The notes: a model not told the origin generated them from the sequence alone. A stretch of 64,000 nt of DNA from Holothuria scabra (GCA_037179385.1 CM074179.1:28650046-28714045), one strand, 5' to 3'. Shown: positions 54,301 to 62,905, counted from the first letter of the stretch. A program made the numbers and translations.

Positions 54301-57300
54301 TGCAATTCTGTCTGTATTTGCACTCACCTGAAACTCTGGATTGGTACCCATATGCATAGGCACACATTTGGAAAATTAAACATGGGTGCTCATGCAGACA
54401 TTCTGTATCATACCAGAGAAAAAGAGCTCCACTTACACATGCAGCCAAGGCATTGGCCAGAGAGAAGTCCATGAATCATTTGTACTCCTTCCGTGGGATG
54501 GAGAAAATGTTTTTCCCAGGAAGGGAGTAAAATTGTTTCTTATGGAAAAAGTAGAATTTTCCACAGTTCTCTCTTAATTTTTTATTTACACAAATTACAA
54601 AAAAAAATTCTGCTCCAAATACTAAAACTTTCCTATAAATGCCAAAATTTCTCAGGAAGGAGCCTCCAATCTTCCCAAAGTTTTCCACCCAATCTTGTTT
54701 CCCACCCAATCTCCTTCAATGATCCTAGATTATATGTAGTGTACATTAAAGCAAGGATTTTACACGTTTTCCCTAGATCTGGACTCTACCATTCTAACGA
54801 AACCCTTGCTTGACACCTATGGCACTCAGTTTCAAGGTTGCAGCTAAAAGGCTTAGCAAGGGAACCTTGCTGGTGTTTGCCGACCCATACTTGGCCTAAA
54901 ATGAAGTCACCCAAACCCTCACAAATTCTTACTTTACCATAGATAAGCAGCAAATTTACCACCAAGTTTCTGTTCAACCAGTAAATTTTCTCAACTTGTC
55001 CAAGGAAAAATTAGTGTGCACACTCCACACCAACTGATGGTAAGTAGTAACATTACCCCGTTAAGAATGTTATTGATGTAATCTGTGATGGATGTGTCCC
55101 ACACTCAAAGACTCACTGCATGGTCCAGTGGTTAGTGAATCAGATTTGCAGTCGGGAGACTGGGAGATCTAGTCCTGGCCAGGTCAAACTGAAGACTTTA
55201 AAAAATGGAACCTACTGCCATTGTGCTTGGTTTAATGGAGCAATTGAGTAGGGAAAAAAAACAGTGAGCCACAGCTGGAAAAAGGGCTGTGGTCAGGTCC
55301 AATTGCTTCAACTGGTTGGAAACTGGGTGGTTAAACTGAACTCCATATAACTAACTAACCCACATGCAGATCTCAGTCCTCTTGAACTTGTATGTACTTG
55401 AAGTGGACACATTTTACCCACACTTTTAAATCTAATGTACTACATGATAATAGGTTATTGTCTGACAGTTATTGCACTATTCAAGTATGAAATCATAAAC
55501 ATCTAAACAAGCTACCAGAGTGTGGCAAACGTACTGGGTACGTGACTTGGCAGGATTTTCTTCAACCAACCCAGCAAAAGGGTTTAATGTTGTTTAGACT
55601 GGAGTGTTCAATAACAATGGTACCAGTCACAATGACACAATAAAACATGTCTCTATTTATACACTACCATTTATTTTGCCTCAGGCTGGATATTAAAAGC
55701 AATTTGGCTAGGAAACAATAAAACTGGGTACCATGACTTTTCAAAACAATCTAAAATCATTCCTTCTTAGCAGGTATCACTTCCAAGTTCAGCAGACATT
55801 TATTATACTGCCCTCTACCTTGACAAGAACTTTTTCTTTCTTTTCTTATTATTTTGGTTTTGTTTTTGTTTTCCAAAGTCAATAGCTTTGATGAACAGTA
55901 TAACATATGTAGTGAAATCTTGATTCTTTCTTGATACTTTTGTCAGAGCATTTTGGTCACATTAGAATTTTTTAGTTGGTGAGATGAGATTTAACGACAC
56001 ACAAACACAAATGTGTTATAAAGTGTCAGTCAACTCGATAAAAAGTTCAGTTTAAATTTATTTTTAAGTATGGTTCAAGTTCAAATTTTGGTTTCCCTTG
56101 AGTCCCCTTTTACCACAGGTAGGAAATACCGTGGGCATATTCTTTAACCCCCAGCACACAGGGGCTGTTCATATAAGAAATAAATTGAATTGAATATATC
56201 AGTATAATCCAACTGTAAATACGATACCTGACACATTTCTTTCTCACATGTGATTCAGCACCAAGCAAGTTAGATAAGATTTTTAGGCAATTTTAAAACC
56301 AAAGGGATAAGCATGAGAGAATCAGGTATCTACAAAAGTAACCATTCACTAAACAGATAAAGGACAAAAGCAACTGCCTCAGACTTATTCTAAGCAACTG
56401 CTGAATCTCAAAAATCTCCTATTATATTGTTTTTTTTTTATCCTCCCTTGTGGGAACTCTGCCACACCCAAAAGAGGGGTACTTACCCCAAGCTGGCAAT
56501 GCCAGTTTCATGAGACAAACTCACAGCCATTATTCCAGCAAGTATCTCTATGATACTTCAGGACATATTTAGGGTAATTCAAAAGATGCCTCCTTGCAAA
56601 TCTCACATCTCAGTGGGAAAATATTGTCACATGATTCTCAAGAGCCATCCATGAAATAGGATAGTCTACTGTACTATTCTGCAATGGGTTATGTTAGATG
56701 GAGTTTTAAGGCAGGGTTTCCAACCCATTGGTTCAAGTCGAGCGGGCCACAGCCTTTTTTCCAGTTGTGGCTCACTGGCTTGTTTTCCCTACTCCATTGC
56801 TTATGCTGAGCACCAAGCACAACGGCAGTAGGTTCTGTTTTTGAAGTCTACGGCATGACCAGGCCAGGACTTGAACTCCTGACAGCAAGTCTGATGCTCT
56901 AATCACTTGAGCAATGTGGTCGGTCGGTCTGTGTTCTGCAATGGGGTGACTGCATTCTCCCTGTTACTTGTGGTCCATTGAATGACATATTAGTTTTATA
57001 CTAGCTCTCCTCAACAACTGTAAACGATGTAGAGCAAACAAAATGGTGATAGACCTGAAAAAGCACATCAGGTAAGTTTCTCTTCTTAAATAGCATAATA
57101 AGCATTTTATGAATTCAAAGCCCTTACACATCAACATGAGTTTCTGGCTTGTCAAGAAATGGTTCAGTAAAGGCAGACACGATGAGCTGGCTTGTACAAT
57201 AATAATTTTGAAAGACAAATCCCATTAGAGAATTAATCCCCATAAAAAGCTGCCACTTAAAATCAATTTCAGACGGCTGAAAGCATCAATAACATTTTCA

Positions 57301-59326
57301 ACACAAGAATGCCACACAACAATGGACACTTATGAAAGAAACAGTTCATTTAAATTCTTGTGGATTTTGATGACAGAATATTGCCTGGGTTGAACAATGT
57401 CTGTCAACTTTTTTAATGTTTCAACCTTTGTGTTTTTTTTTCCATGGTCACTAGCCTGGATAAACACAGATGTTTCTTCTTGTGTCCATGATGTGTACTG
57501 TATATATACAAAATCACTTGAGCTTAGTTTTGTTTTCATGAAATGACCAAGTGAGAAATGAATTGAATTGAATTAATACTACCTTATCCGCAGTTAGTTA
57601 CTGTATGCTAATTAGTTGGAAGTAAATTTACAAGACCTAAAACTTACAAAATAAAGCCTTGATGTCAATGAAAGCACCTGTCCAGGAGTACGGGAATAAT
57701 CATCCTTGCCTGCAGCCCTGACAATGTGAGGAGTTACCATCAGATCTTTGGGGCCTAGTTCTGTGAAAGAAGAAAACTTTGTAAAACTTAATAATCAGGC
57801 AATCAATTAGTATAGACCTTATGCAATGATGTCACAGAGCAGAAAAAATGCCCTCCTTTGGGGAAAAACAAACTAACATAGACAAACACAGACAGCTGAT
57901 TTGTCAATTACCAGTCGAATGCACACAGTCTGCTAGACGTGCGGGTTGAATTCCTTTGCATGCCGCCACATGTTCCATTGTTTTGCCCAAAACATGATGT
58001 TGGTTTGTCTTCAGGGCACAAGGTCTTTCAAAATACTATAAAAATTCTTAAACCACCTGAAGGAAAACAGGTGTAGGCATGTGGGAAGGTGTTTAGAGAG
58101 AAAATGGAGAAATTCAAAATGCGAATTCCAAGAAAAATAAATCCAGCAAGATATAATGCTACCGCAAACTGGAGAGGCAAGACTAAATAGTATAAGGAGG
58201 TAATAAGACCCACTTAACCATGGTTTTAAACAAAAGCAGCAATGTTACAAAATTTTTGACTATTCCAAGACAAAATGGCTATTGTTCATTATTTTGCTTG
58301 ATTATAAATCTCAAAGGACAATAATAAATGTCATATATGTAAACTGACAGACTGATCTCACATTGCTATTGAAGGGGTAGATTAAAACTAGATTATAGAA
58401 AAGTTTGACTAAACTTTCATTTACCTTCTTCAAAATTGCCTCCACACCTGCAGGACTGAGGACTAATTAGGAGTGGAGAACACAGAAGACAAAACTAAAA
58501 CTTCAAAAACTTCTGCATTTCAAACAATTGCTAACTTTTAAAGCAACTGCATAAATTTTGACAAAGATTGTTACTAGATCAACTACAGTATCTCATTGCA
58601 TACAGTTACAATTTTCCCCAAAAACTTTTGATTCTAACCCTTTTGTTTACAAGGGTAAAAAGAAGGTGTTGACAGTGCATATCTCAGACAGAGATGAAGT
58701 AAACTGTTTTAAAGGTCAAACTGCTCTGGCTTATATTCCGAATATACTTTAATGCCACTGTTGTCCACAGTTTGTACTAAGGTGCACGACTGCATGGTTT
58801 CCACATCCAAGTCTTTCACGGGAAATATTTCCCTGCTGGACATTGCCACAGCTTCTCTACATGCATGACCTACAAGCTTAAAGCCAGGTCAGTTGTACAT
58901 CTAATTACTGCATATAATAATCTTTTGGAGTGGGGGGGGGGGGGATTTCCCTCCCTACCTGCATATAATAATATTTTGGAGGGGGATTTCCCTCTCTATA
59001 TTTTGAGCCCTACTCCCAGTACTTCTGTTTTCTGATCTGCCAGTGAAATGATTTTCACTTGACTATATTCACTGTTTTCCATATATCACCCACCATTCCC
59101 CAATCAGAGTAAGTTACTTTCAAACCACAGTCCATTCACCCAAGAGGTGTATAGATGGCCAGACTTAAAGACATGCAGGCTTGGTGTCAAGGCAAGTCAA
59201 CTGAATCAAAGAGGGAGTCATATGCAGCTGGACATACCTTGATTTAGGTCTATTCTGGACAATCCAAAGTCTGTTAGTTTTAGATGTCCATCTTTACCAA
59301 CCAACATGTTATCAGGCTTCAGGTCC
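27203..59326 (-). CDS. MASTL: Greatwall kinase (MASTL), partial gene: seven coding exons
   Basis: An AGC-family Ser/Thr kinase that at mitotic entry phosphorylates ENSA/ARPP19, which then inhibit PP2A-B55. The identity rests on the catalytic loop and DFG being separated by a linker of several hundred residues from GTPDYLAPE, unique to Greatwall, and on family signatures ([38 protein letters not shown]). The seven exons total 1913 bp, all GT-AG, with phases that join without a frame break. The linker is somewhat shorter than in human. Missing are the N-lobe exons (glycine loop, VAIK Lys, HRD His), presumably beyond 64000, and the last short exon below 27203, expected to encode a dozen or so residues with the tail phosphosite. 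Introns range from 1.5 to 17.5 kb and carry most of the mobile elements. Confidence 0.95.
27314..29786 (-). other. MASTL intron, part without recognised elements except fragments
   Basis: Start of the largest intron. It contains a right-end fragment of MITE family I (28215-28328, GTCACATGATTCTCAAGAGC core) and the fragment listed at 28595-28780; the rest is unremarkable. Confidence 0.5.
28595..28780. repeat. Retroelement-tail-like dispersed repeat
   Basis: Landmarks GGCTGGGGGTTGTAAAATA, AACTTGAACTTG and GTGTCATTAAACC recur at 31613-31770 and, inverted, at 56020-56180. The order suggests the 3' end of a SINE or LINE. Class not resolved. Confidence 0.5.
29787..30217. mobile_element. MITE family I, diverged or interrupted copy D
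   Basis: Left end TTTAAAGGAGAAATGCCATC..CCCAACTTGAAG and right end GGGGCGACTGCTCTTGCCCT are recognisable family I ends. The middle is partly replaced by unrelated sequence. Confidence 0.5.
30687..31086. mobile_element. TIR element, 400 bp, filled with ACAGGTTT words
   Basis: Terminal inverted repeat CCCTTACAAAAAAAGGTG, perfect over 18 bp. The interior is built from CACAGGTTT/GACACAGGTTTG words in both orientations. The open frames here come from the repeats. The TIR resembles that of 17173-17347. Confidence 0.82.
31120..31378. mobile_element. MITE family I, copy E (best-preserved ends)
   Basis: TTAA-AGGGCAAGAGCAGTCATC on the left and GGGACTGCTCTTTACCTTTAA on the right. 259 bp with the CATGATTGGC core. 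It abuts copy F directly. Confidence 0.8.
31381..31612. mobile_element. MITE family I, copy F (right end lost)
   Basis: Begins AAAGGGCATCGGCAGTTGCC and contains the CCAATCATGAAACAGTG core; its right end is replaced by the retroelement-tail repeat at 31613. Copies E and F sit head to tail. Confidence 0.62.
31613..31765. repeat. Retroelement-tail-like dispersed repeat, second copy
   Basis: Similar to 28595-28780 (GGCTGGGGTTTGTAAAATA, AACTTGAACCATACTTG, TGTGTCATTAA). MITE family II is inserted in its TTAA. Confidence 0.5.
31766..32024. mobile_element. MITE family II, copy 2 (complete)
   Basis: TTAACCCTTTACCGTTGT at the left, its near-inverse (ACGGTAATGGGTTAA) at the right, 259 bp. Highly similar to 4262-4519. 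The TTAA target lies in the preceding repeat's TGTCATTAA end. Confidence 0.85.
32025..33573. other. MASTL intron, nothing recognised
   Basis: AT-rich; the frame at 33172-33441 has no recognisable features. Confidence 0.5.
33574..34140. mobile_element. MITE family III, copy 2
   Basis: Shares CAAGTTTTGAC, ACATCATATCCTCACATTAA and CAAACTTTGCA with 11263-11669 in the same order and ends CTTCCCCTTTAA. The left edge is less certain. Confidence 0.55.
34141..35479. other. MASTL intron, nothing recognised
   Basis: AT-rich with short frames only. Confidence 0.5.
35488..36806. mobile_element. hAT-type element, 1319 bp, CpG-rich, GGGTACCCGGG words at ends
   Basis: Perfect 17-bp terminal inverted repeat TAGTGTTTGCACGGGTA. 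Flanks CATGTGTT (35480-35487) and TATGTGTT (36807-36814) match at 7 of 8 bases. Subterminal GGGTACCCGGGTTACCC occurs on both sides. The interior is richer in CpG than the flanking intron, which suggests a fairly recent arrival. No transposase frame, so non-autonomous. It has landed in the largest MASTL intron. Confidence 0.9.
36815..38626. other. MASTL intron, nothing recognised
   Basis: It contains a loose threefold repetition of AGTACTTGCA(C/T)TACCA(A/C)CTAGTA near 37770-37925 and a G-rich tract at 38025-38048. Confidence 0.45.
38627..38740. mobile_element. hAT-like MITE fragment with GATTTAAATC words
   Basis: Begins TAGGGTTGTTTGATTTTAAT and is followed by repeated AAAATCACTGATTTAAATCA words. 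The right end is missing. Related to 17858-17994. Confidence 0.55.
39043..39350. repeat. Left subterminal array of the large hAT element
   Basis: About a dozen imperfect units of CCCGTACCCGTACTCATG(G/A)CCTGGTA, unit length about 24-30 bp. The plus-strand frame here is repeat-derived. Confidence 0.9.
39976..40110. mobile_element. hAT-like fragment with CCGAGTCCGAG words
   Basis: Begins CAGGGCTGTAACCGAGTCCG and continues with repeated GAGTCYGAGTCC words. No matching right end or target duplication found. It lies inside the 39033-43885 element. Confidence 0.5.
41756..42150. repeat. Direct duplication of about 95 bp, 300 bp apart
   Basis: 41756-41845 and 42053-42145 share TAAATCCAAATGATA, GTGGAGTCTCATGAT, ACCAACAATTTACAAT and AAGCTGCATTACCAAT in order. 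Confidence 0.75.
43606..43870. repeat. Right subterminal array of the large hAT element
   Basis: Same unit family and the same orientation as the left array, so the two ends are direct rather than inverted beyond the TIR. Confidence 0.9.
43905..44215 (+). mobile_element. Probable non-LTR retrotransposon 3' end
   Basis: A T/C-rich non-coding stretch ends in GTGGTGAAACAAATATATGA followed by short tandem AATGA units, the type of tail seen on some LINEs. No RT frame is present. It lies directly downstream of the hAT target duplication. Confidence 0.45.
44330..44680. repeat. GC-richer repeat-like segment
   Basis: CCATTTAACGTCCCCATCCG and neighbouring GC-rich sequence differ from the intron around them and look like a retroelement fragment. 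A short duplication (AACAGCTGAACTGAGCAA twice; AACTTCCTGAAACGGACA twice) is at 44595-44666. Confidence 0.4.
44785..44886 (-). CDS. MASTL: MASTL exon: end of kinase C-lobe
   Basis: Encodes [18 protein letters not shown] then [16 protein letters not shown], the helix H-I region with the usual LTLDPAKRP. Acceptor GTGTTTCAG, donor AAAG|GTAATA. It is followed by the 17.5-kb intron. Confidence 0.95.
46555..46680 (+). mobile_element. tRNA-SINE body fragment
   Basis: ACAACTGG..AAGGCTGTGGCCAG then TTGAACCAATAGGTTGGAAACTGGG matches the body of the SINE family in plus orientation; the tRNA-like head is missing. Confidence 0.6.
46749..46862 (-). CDS. MASTL: MASTL exon: C-lobe helix F/G region
   Basis: Encodes [20 protein letters not shown] and then [18 protein letters not shown]. 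This matches the F-helix Asp motif and the family's LTGIPPFND. The residue after VD is Ile where AGC kinases usually have Trp (VDWWALG). Acceptor TTTTACAG, donor AGAG|GTGAGA. Confidence 0.95.
47573..47941. mobile_element. hAT-like MITE as a head-to-tail dimer (183 + 186 bp)
   Basis: Left end CAGGGAATAATTTGGAATTC, right end (inverted) CAGGGAATAATTTACGTAG. A fused right-left junction is at 47733-47770 (AATGCGATACTGGG..CAGGGAATAATTTAGC). CTGTAC flanks both sides (47567-47572, 47942-47947), a 6-bp direct repeat. Six-base target duplications are known for one hAT subgroup. The minus-strand open frame across it is incidental. Confidence 0.75.
48416..48716. mobile_element. hAT-like MITE filled with GGTTGTCCGA words
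   Basis: Left CAGGCCTCGATTTTCA, right (inverted) CAGGGCTTAATTTTCATGG. Inside, GGTTGTC or its complement GACAACC recurs about eight times in both orientations. No convincing target duplication. Confidence 0.65.
49550..49730 (-). CDS. MASTL: MASTL exon: RTP repeats, activation loop and APE motif
   Basis: Encodes [11 protein letters not shown], three TP-rich repeats ([17 protein letters not shown]), CRRG, then [30 protein letters not shown] is the P+1/APE segment that closes the split kinase domain. The acceptor ATTCCTGCAG is phase 0; the donor CATG|GTGAGC leaves one base. Confidence 0.95.
49905..50430 (-). mobile_element. tRNA-SINE fragment split by a nested MITE
   Basis: SINE body sequence (TTCAAGTTGAGCTGGCCAAG, TTTTTTCCAACTGTGGCT) up to 49988 continues at 50381 (ACTGGAGCTTATTTTCCCTC), exactly as in other copies once the insert is removed. 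Tail and head are incomplete. Confidence 0.75.
49989..50380. mobile_element. hAT-type MITE, 392 bp, nested in a SINE
   Basis: Terminal inverted repeats starting CACAGACTT and ending AAGTCTGTG continue imperfectly for about 100 bp (CATGGACAGA; GCACACCAAGATGGCC against GGCCATCTTGGTGCGC). Perfect 8-bp duplication ACTGGAGC at 49981-49988 and 50381-50388. Confidence 0.92.
50791..51007. mobile_element. MITE with TAGGCCTTGA / CAGGCCTTGA ends
   Basis: The inverted ends TAGGCCTTGA (left) and TCAAGGCCTG (right) enclose AATCACAC and GTGATTTGA words in opposite orientations. A related left end is at 18096. No target duplication is clear. Confidence 0.5.
51974..53176 (-). CDS. MASTL: MASTL large exon: non-conserved middle domain
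   Basis: 401 codons, phase 0 at both ends, acceptor TATATTTCAG and donor GAGAAG|GTGAGA. It is low-complexity, charged and presumably disordered, with many S/T-P sites (GTPES, CTPLT, NTPAEG, GTPLV, ATPCS, ETPNL, FTPERG, KTPDN, STPGH, CTPAAK, GSPPL, KSPEF), fitting heavy phosphorylation by mitotic CDK. A basic cluster ([13 protein letters not shown]) could act in nuclear import. In Greatwall this domain is carried on one large exon. The open frame runs past the donor to 51896, but splicing there joins it correctly to the next exon. Confidence 0.93.
53690..54008. mobile_element. Harbinger-like MITE, 319 bp, AACATTTTCAAAACATT words
   Basis: Ends AGGCCTGTATA and TATACAGGCCT are perfect inverses and extend imperfectly (AACAACATTTG against CAAATGTTGCT). 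TTA flanks both sides (53687-53689, 54009-54011), as expected for PIF/Harbinger. The interior is made of AAAACATT/AATGTTTT words. The 172-codon frame over it is incidental. Confidence 0.82.
54012..54246 (-). mobile_element. tRNA-derived SINE, copy S3
   Basis: Full SINE body and tRNA-like head (complement of GGACTCAAGCACCCGACC.. and CCACTAGAGCATG) directly after the Harbinger-like MITE. Confidence 0.78.
55117..55360 (+). mobile_element. tRNA-derived SINE, copy S4
   Basis: The clearest tRNA-like head: TGGTCCAGTGGTTAGTG at 55121 (box A-like) and GGGAGATCTAGTCCTGG (box B-like) about 35 bp later. The SINE body follows and ends ATATAACTAACTAACC. Orientation is opposite to S1, S2, S3 and S5. Confidence 0.82.
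56020..56180. repeat. Retroelement-tail-like dispersed repeat, inverted copy
   Basis: Carries TATGGTTCAAGTTCAAATT, CCACAGGTAGGAAATACCG and AACCCCCAGCACACAGGGG, the reverse order of 31613-31765. Confidence 0.5.
56571..56967. mobile_element. MITE family I, copy G, interrupted by a SINE
   Basis: Core GTCACATGATTCTCAAGAGC then CTGCAATGGG continues after the SINE as GGGTGACTGCATTCTCCCTG. The left edge is approximate. Confidence 0.65.
56689..56933 (-). mobile_element. tRNA-derived SINE, copy S5, with a 12-bp target duplication
   Basis: 245-bp SINE flanked by perfect TTCTGCAATGGG at 56677-56688 and 56934-56945, inserted into MITE copy G. It gives exact SINE borders: the family begins with the tRNA-like head (right side here) and ends ..CATCTAACATAA. 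Confidence 0.9.
57648..57760 (-). CDS. MASTL: MASTL exon: start of activation segment and linker
   Basis: Encodes [38 protein letters not shown]. The VTP and SRTPGQ threonines match the conserved positions phosphorylated in vertebrate Greatwall (around T194/T207 in human). The acceptor TTTCACAG completes the split Glu codon; the donor TTT|GTAAGT is in phase 0. Confidence 0.95.
58908..58990. repeat. Short tandem duplication with G-run
   Basis: GCATATAATAATCTTTTGGAG and the G-rich/TTTCCCTC block occur twice in a row, about 40 bp each. Within a MASTL intron. Confidence 0.8.
59238..59326 (-). CDS. MASTL: MASTL exon: catalytic loop and DFG
   Basis: Encodes (R)[29 protein letters not shown]. The catalytic Asp of HRD and the DFG Asp are both present. 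The acceptor TTACAG precedes the last base of the Arg codon; the donor is CAAG|GTATG. It leaves one base for the next exon. Protein 5' to this must come from exons outside the window. Confidence 0.95.
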
Positions 59327-59817
59327 CTGTAACGAAATAAAGAAAAATACCAACATTGGGGTTCTGGTGACATGAAAATCACACAGTTGGAACTATTAGA
59401 TACAAACAGCATTAAAAAATCCCCCAAATAGCTTCAATTCTACTTTGACACAGGTAATTTTTACTTTGCACTTGTCTTCTGACTGAACATGGGCTAAGAA
59501 TGTGTGATGTCCTAGGATGGACTTACCACCAGGGTTGTACTGTAGCTAAGATAAGCAGTACTGGGCGGCCGCACCAGGCACTCGATATTACTGCCGGCAC
59601 TCCAGGAAAACATGTCTCCGCTCCTCCCACAAATCTGCCTACTGAGACATTAAGCTAACCCAAAATTTACTCTCTAAAGTAAAATGAGGGAAAAATGAAC
59701 CAGAATGCAAAAATGCATTGAGGTTTCGATGATACATAAATGTTCCGTTTCAAAGAGTGCCATCATGCACCATTGTCTTCTCATTCAAATGATAGCATGT
59801 TCAAAAAATAATTTTGT

Positions 59818-61545
59818 CATTCCAGATGACCTTTTGACCTCCATAAAAGCCATACATAGCTAGAATGACAAACAGCAGACAGACAAATGGAGAAACAGCT
59901 TTCTTGAGAGATCACATTTAAAAAGGTTTCCAGGCTTTGACCCCTGGAGACCCCAGATGACCTTTCATCTCTGCCAAAAACTATGGGGACCATCTTCTAA
60001 CCACAATGCATCCACATACCCAAATATGAAATCTATCCAAGTTTCCTATCTTGAGATATTGCATAAGCAGGATTTTCAGACTTGGGCCAGCAGTGACCCC
60101 AGATGACCTTTGAACTCCATCAAAAACATTACGTACCATTTCCTGACCATAACCCATCCACATAACAAATATGACATCTATCAAAGCTACTTAATCTGAG
60201 ATATCACATACACAAGGTTTTCAGACTTTGACCCCTGGTGACCCCAGATGACCTTTGACCTCCGCCAAGAGCAATAGGGATCATTTACTGACTATGAAGC
60301 ATCCACATACCAAATATGAAATCTATCCAAGTTTCCTACCTTGCGATATCCCATTAACAAGGTTTCCATACTTTGTCCCCTGATGACCCCAGATGACCTT
60401 TGACCTCCACCAAAAACAATAGGAAACACCTCCTGACCATAATACATCCAAATCCTAAATATGAAATCTATTCAAGCTTCCTATCTTGAGATATCGTGTT
60501 AACGAGATTTTTAGACTTTGACCCCAGGTGACCCCAGATGACCTTTGACCTCCACCAAAAACAATAGGGACCATCTACTGACTATAATGCATCCACATAC
60601 CAAATATGAAATCTATCCAAGCTTCCTATCTTGAGATATCGTGTTAACGAGATTTTTAGACTTTGACCCCAGGTGACCCCAGATGACCTTTGACCTGAGC
60701 CAAAAACAATAGGGACCATCTACTGACTATAATGCATCTACATACCAAATATGAAATCTATCCAAGTTTCCTAACTTGAGATATCCTGTTAACAAGGCTT
60801 CCATACTTTGACCCCTGCTAACCCCGGATGACCTTTGACCACCACCAAAAACAATAGGGACCATTTACTGACTATAGCGCATCCACATACCACATATGAA
60901 AACTATCCAAATTTCCTATCTTGAGATATTGCCTTGACAAGGTTTTCATACTTCGACCCCTGGGGACCCCAGATGACCTTTCAGCTCCACCAAAAACAAT
61001 AGGGACCATCTCCTGACCATAACACATCCACATACTAAATATGAAATCTATTCAAGCTTTCTACCTTGAGATATCGTGTTAACAAGGTTTTCAGACTTTG
61101 ACCCCTGGTGACCCCAGATGACCTTTGACCTCCGCCAAGAGCAATAGGGATCATTTACTGACTATGACGCATCTACATACCAAATATGAAATCTATCCAA
61201 GTTTCCTACCTTGAGATATCCCATTAACAAGGTTTCCATACTTTGACCCCTGATGACCCCAGATGACCTTTGACCTCCACCAAAAACAACAGGAAACACC
61301 TCCTGACCATAATACATCCAAATCCTAAATATGAAATCTATCCAAGCTTCCTACCTTGAGATATTGTGTTAAGAAGATCTTCAGACTTTGACCCCTGGTG
61401 ACCCCAGATGACCTTTGACCTCCACCAAAAACAATAGGGTTCTTTCTCTAAATATGGCACATCAATGTACCAAGTTTGAAAACTGTCACACATTCCTACC
61501 TTGAGATATCGTGTTAACAAGCAAAGTGTCACAAACACACACACA
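59818..61545. repeat. Tandem array of a 145-bp unit, about 11.5 copies, with a DR1 motif in each
   Basis: The landmark AGATGACCT (or GGATGACCT) occurs at 59955, 60101, 60246, 60391, 60536, 60681, 60826, 60971, 61116, 61261 and 61406: ten steps, nine of exactly 145 bp and one of 146. A diverged partial unit starts at 59818. The units at 60246 and 60391 are nearly identical to those at 61116 and 61261, a higher-order step of 870 bp. It is the core array of the Helentron-like element. Confidence 0.95.
60249..61421 (-). promoter_or_regulatory. Seven perfect DR1 motifs spaced by 145 bp or multiples
   Basis: TGACCTTTGACCT (complement of AGGTCA-A-AGGTCA) starts at 60249, 60394, 60539, 60684, 61119, 61264 and 61409. 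The other units have one or more changes. The motif matches HNF4/RXR/COUP-TF consensus; binding is inferred only. Confidence 0.5.
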
Positions 61546-61550
61546 TACAC

Positions 61551-62905
61551 TGTCACACGTGTTCATAAATATTCAGGGTCTACAGTATAGCTTGTCGTTA
61601 ATGCTTGTCGGTATTTCTCTGTCATCGTATGGGCACGCGTCTAGGTAATTGTTACTTGGCAGAAATGCAAACAGTATTGTGGGTATGCAGGGATTTAAGT
61701 AAGGTTTCTGGGTAGCAATAGAAAAGGCATTCCAGGTGCTGAATTAGTTCATTATTTAGCGTTGGTAAAGGATGGCCTAGGGTGCGTTGGTATTATACGT
61801 AAAGGAAACAAGTTAGTTGCCATGCTGAACTCAAGACATGAAAAGGCTCCGTTTCTAGCCTGTACACTAACTGTGTTCCTGGAGAGGGCTCCGTTTCTAG
61901 CCCAAGCATATATTGAAATGGCTCCGTTTTCTAGCCAAAAATTGTAAAAGGCTCGTTCCTAGCCTTAAAAAAGGAAAGTTGACTCCGTTTTCAAGTCAGT
62001 GAAATTATAGTGTAAATGAGGCTCTGTTTCTAGCCCAATAATTTTAGTGACAGGACTATATATTCATGTCACAACTGATGCACTGTAATCCAGCAGGAAG
62101 TTTTATTGGAATTTACGAGTCCTGATGTTGTGTCGTGTTTATCTGTGAGTATGTGTTTGTTTTTTTGTATGATTGTAGTTTTGGGGAAGTTGGCCCTAGT
62201 TTGCGTCAACTGGTGCATAGATTTCAAATTTAAATTAAACACTAGTACAGAAAGTAAACCGAGGGTAGAAATAGGGAAAATTGTGAGTGGTTGAATTATT
62301 CTCGAATAATTTTTTTGGAACCTGACCACTTCACTCACTAATTTAATGTTTCAGGGTCCGACTTTTGGAGTACCCTGGCCATCCGTTCTTATCCACTGAG
62401 TAACCCACGACGCCCACCACCCACGTCTCCGTAACAGGATTTAGGCTGTGAGGAAAGCCTCGAGCCAGAGATTACTCTACCTTGATGGTCCTCCTTCCAA
62501 ACGCCAACGTTATTACCCCGAGGGTCGCACTGTATTCCGAGTAGACTACTGCAGGGCGAGAGCTGATATATGTAGGGGTACTGTGCAGCAGTGTTAGTAG
62601 GGGTAGTCATCAGGTCAGGAGAGCTTTGGGTGAAATTTATGTGATTGCAGAAGTAGTGTACTGTTGCCTTAATATTTATATTTCTTTTTTTCCTTGAATA
62701 TATGTATTTTGATGTATTTTGTAATGAAAGTTGAATATATTTTTGTATGTATTTTGATAGCTTATAGATGTACATTTGAGTTGTGCAATAATCACAATTC
62801 TGAACTTAAAACGGGGTTTATCTTTCTCTTTACACTTGTCTGCCTAACTCACCTCACCGCGCCTATGTCCTCGACTTCCTCTGTGCAGGGTCTAACCTTG
62901 TGACA
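61551..62905. mobile_element. Solo LTR, 1355 bp
   Basis: Starts TGTCACACG and ends TTGTGACA (TG..CA with short inverted ends), flanked by the 5-bp duplication TACAC at 61546-61550 and 62906-62910. No internal retroelement genes, so it is probably a recombination product of an LTR retrotransposon. It interrupts the CA tract of the Helentron-like element. The strand is not determined. Confidence 0.82.
61845..62040. repeat. Hairpin-forming minisatellite inside the solo LTR
   Basis: Six imperfect repeats of GGCTCCGTTTCTAGCC, each able to fold through GGCT/AGCC, spaced about 30-40 bp. Confidence 0.82.

Noticed and set aside
55121..55195. tRNA gene
   Set aside because: Only box A/B-like promoter words are present, without a foldable cloverleaf; the sequence continues into a SINE body found in at least four other places.
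58425..58447. Possible 23-bp MASTL microexon on the minus strand (CTGCAG acceptor, AAG|GTAAAT donor)
   Set aside because: Including it would break the reading frame between exons 59238-59326 and 57648-57760, which already join in phase and match the family.
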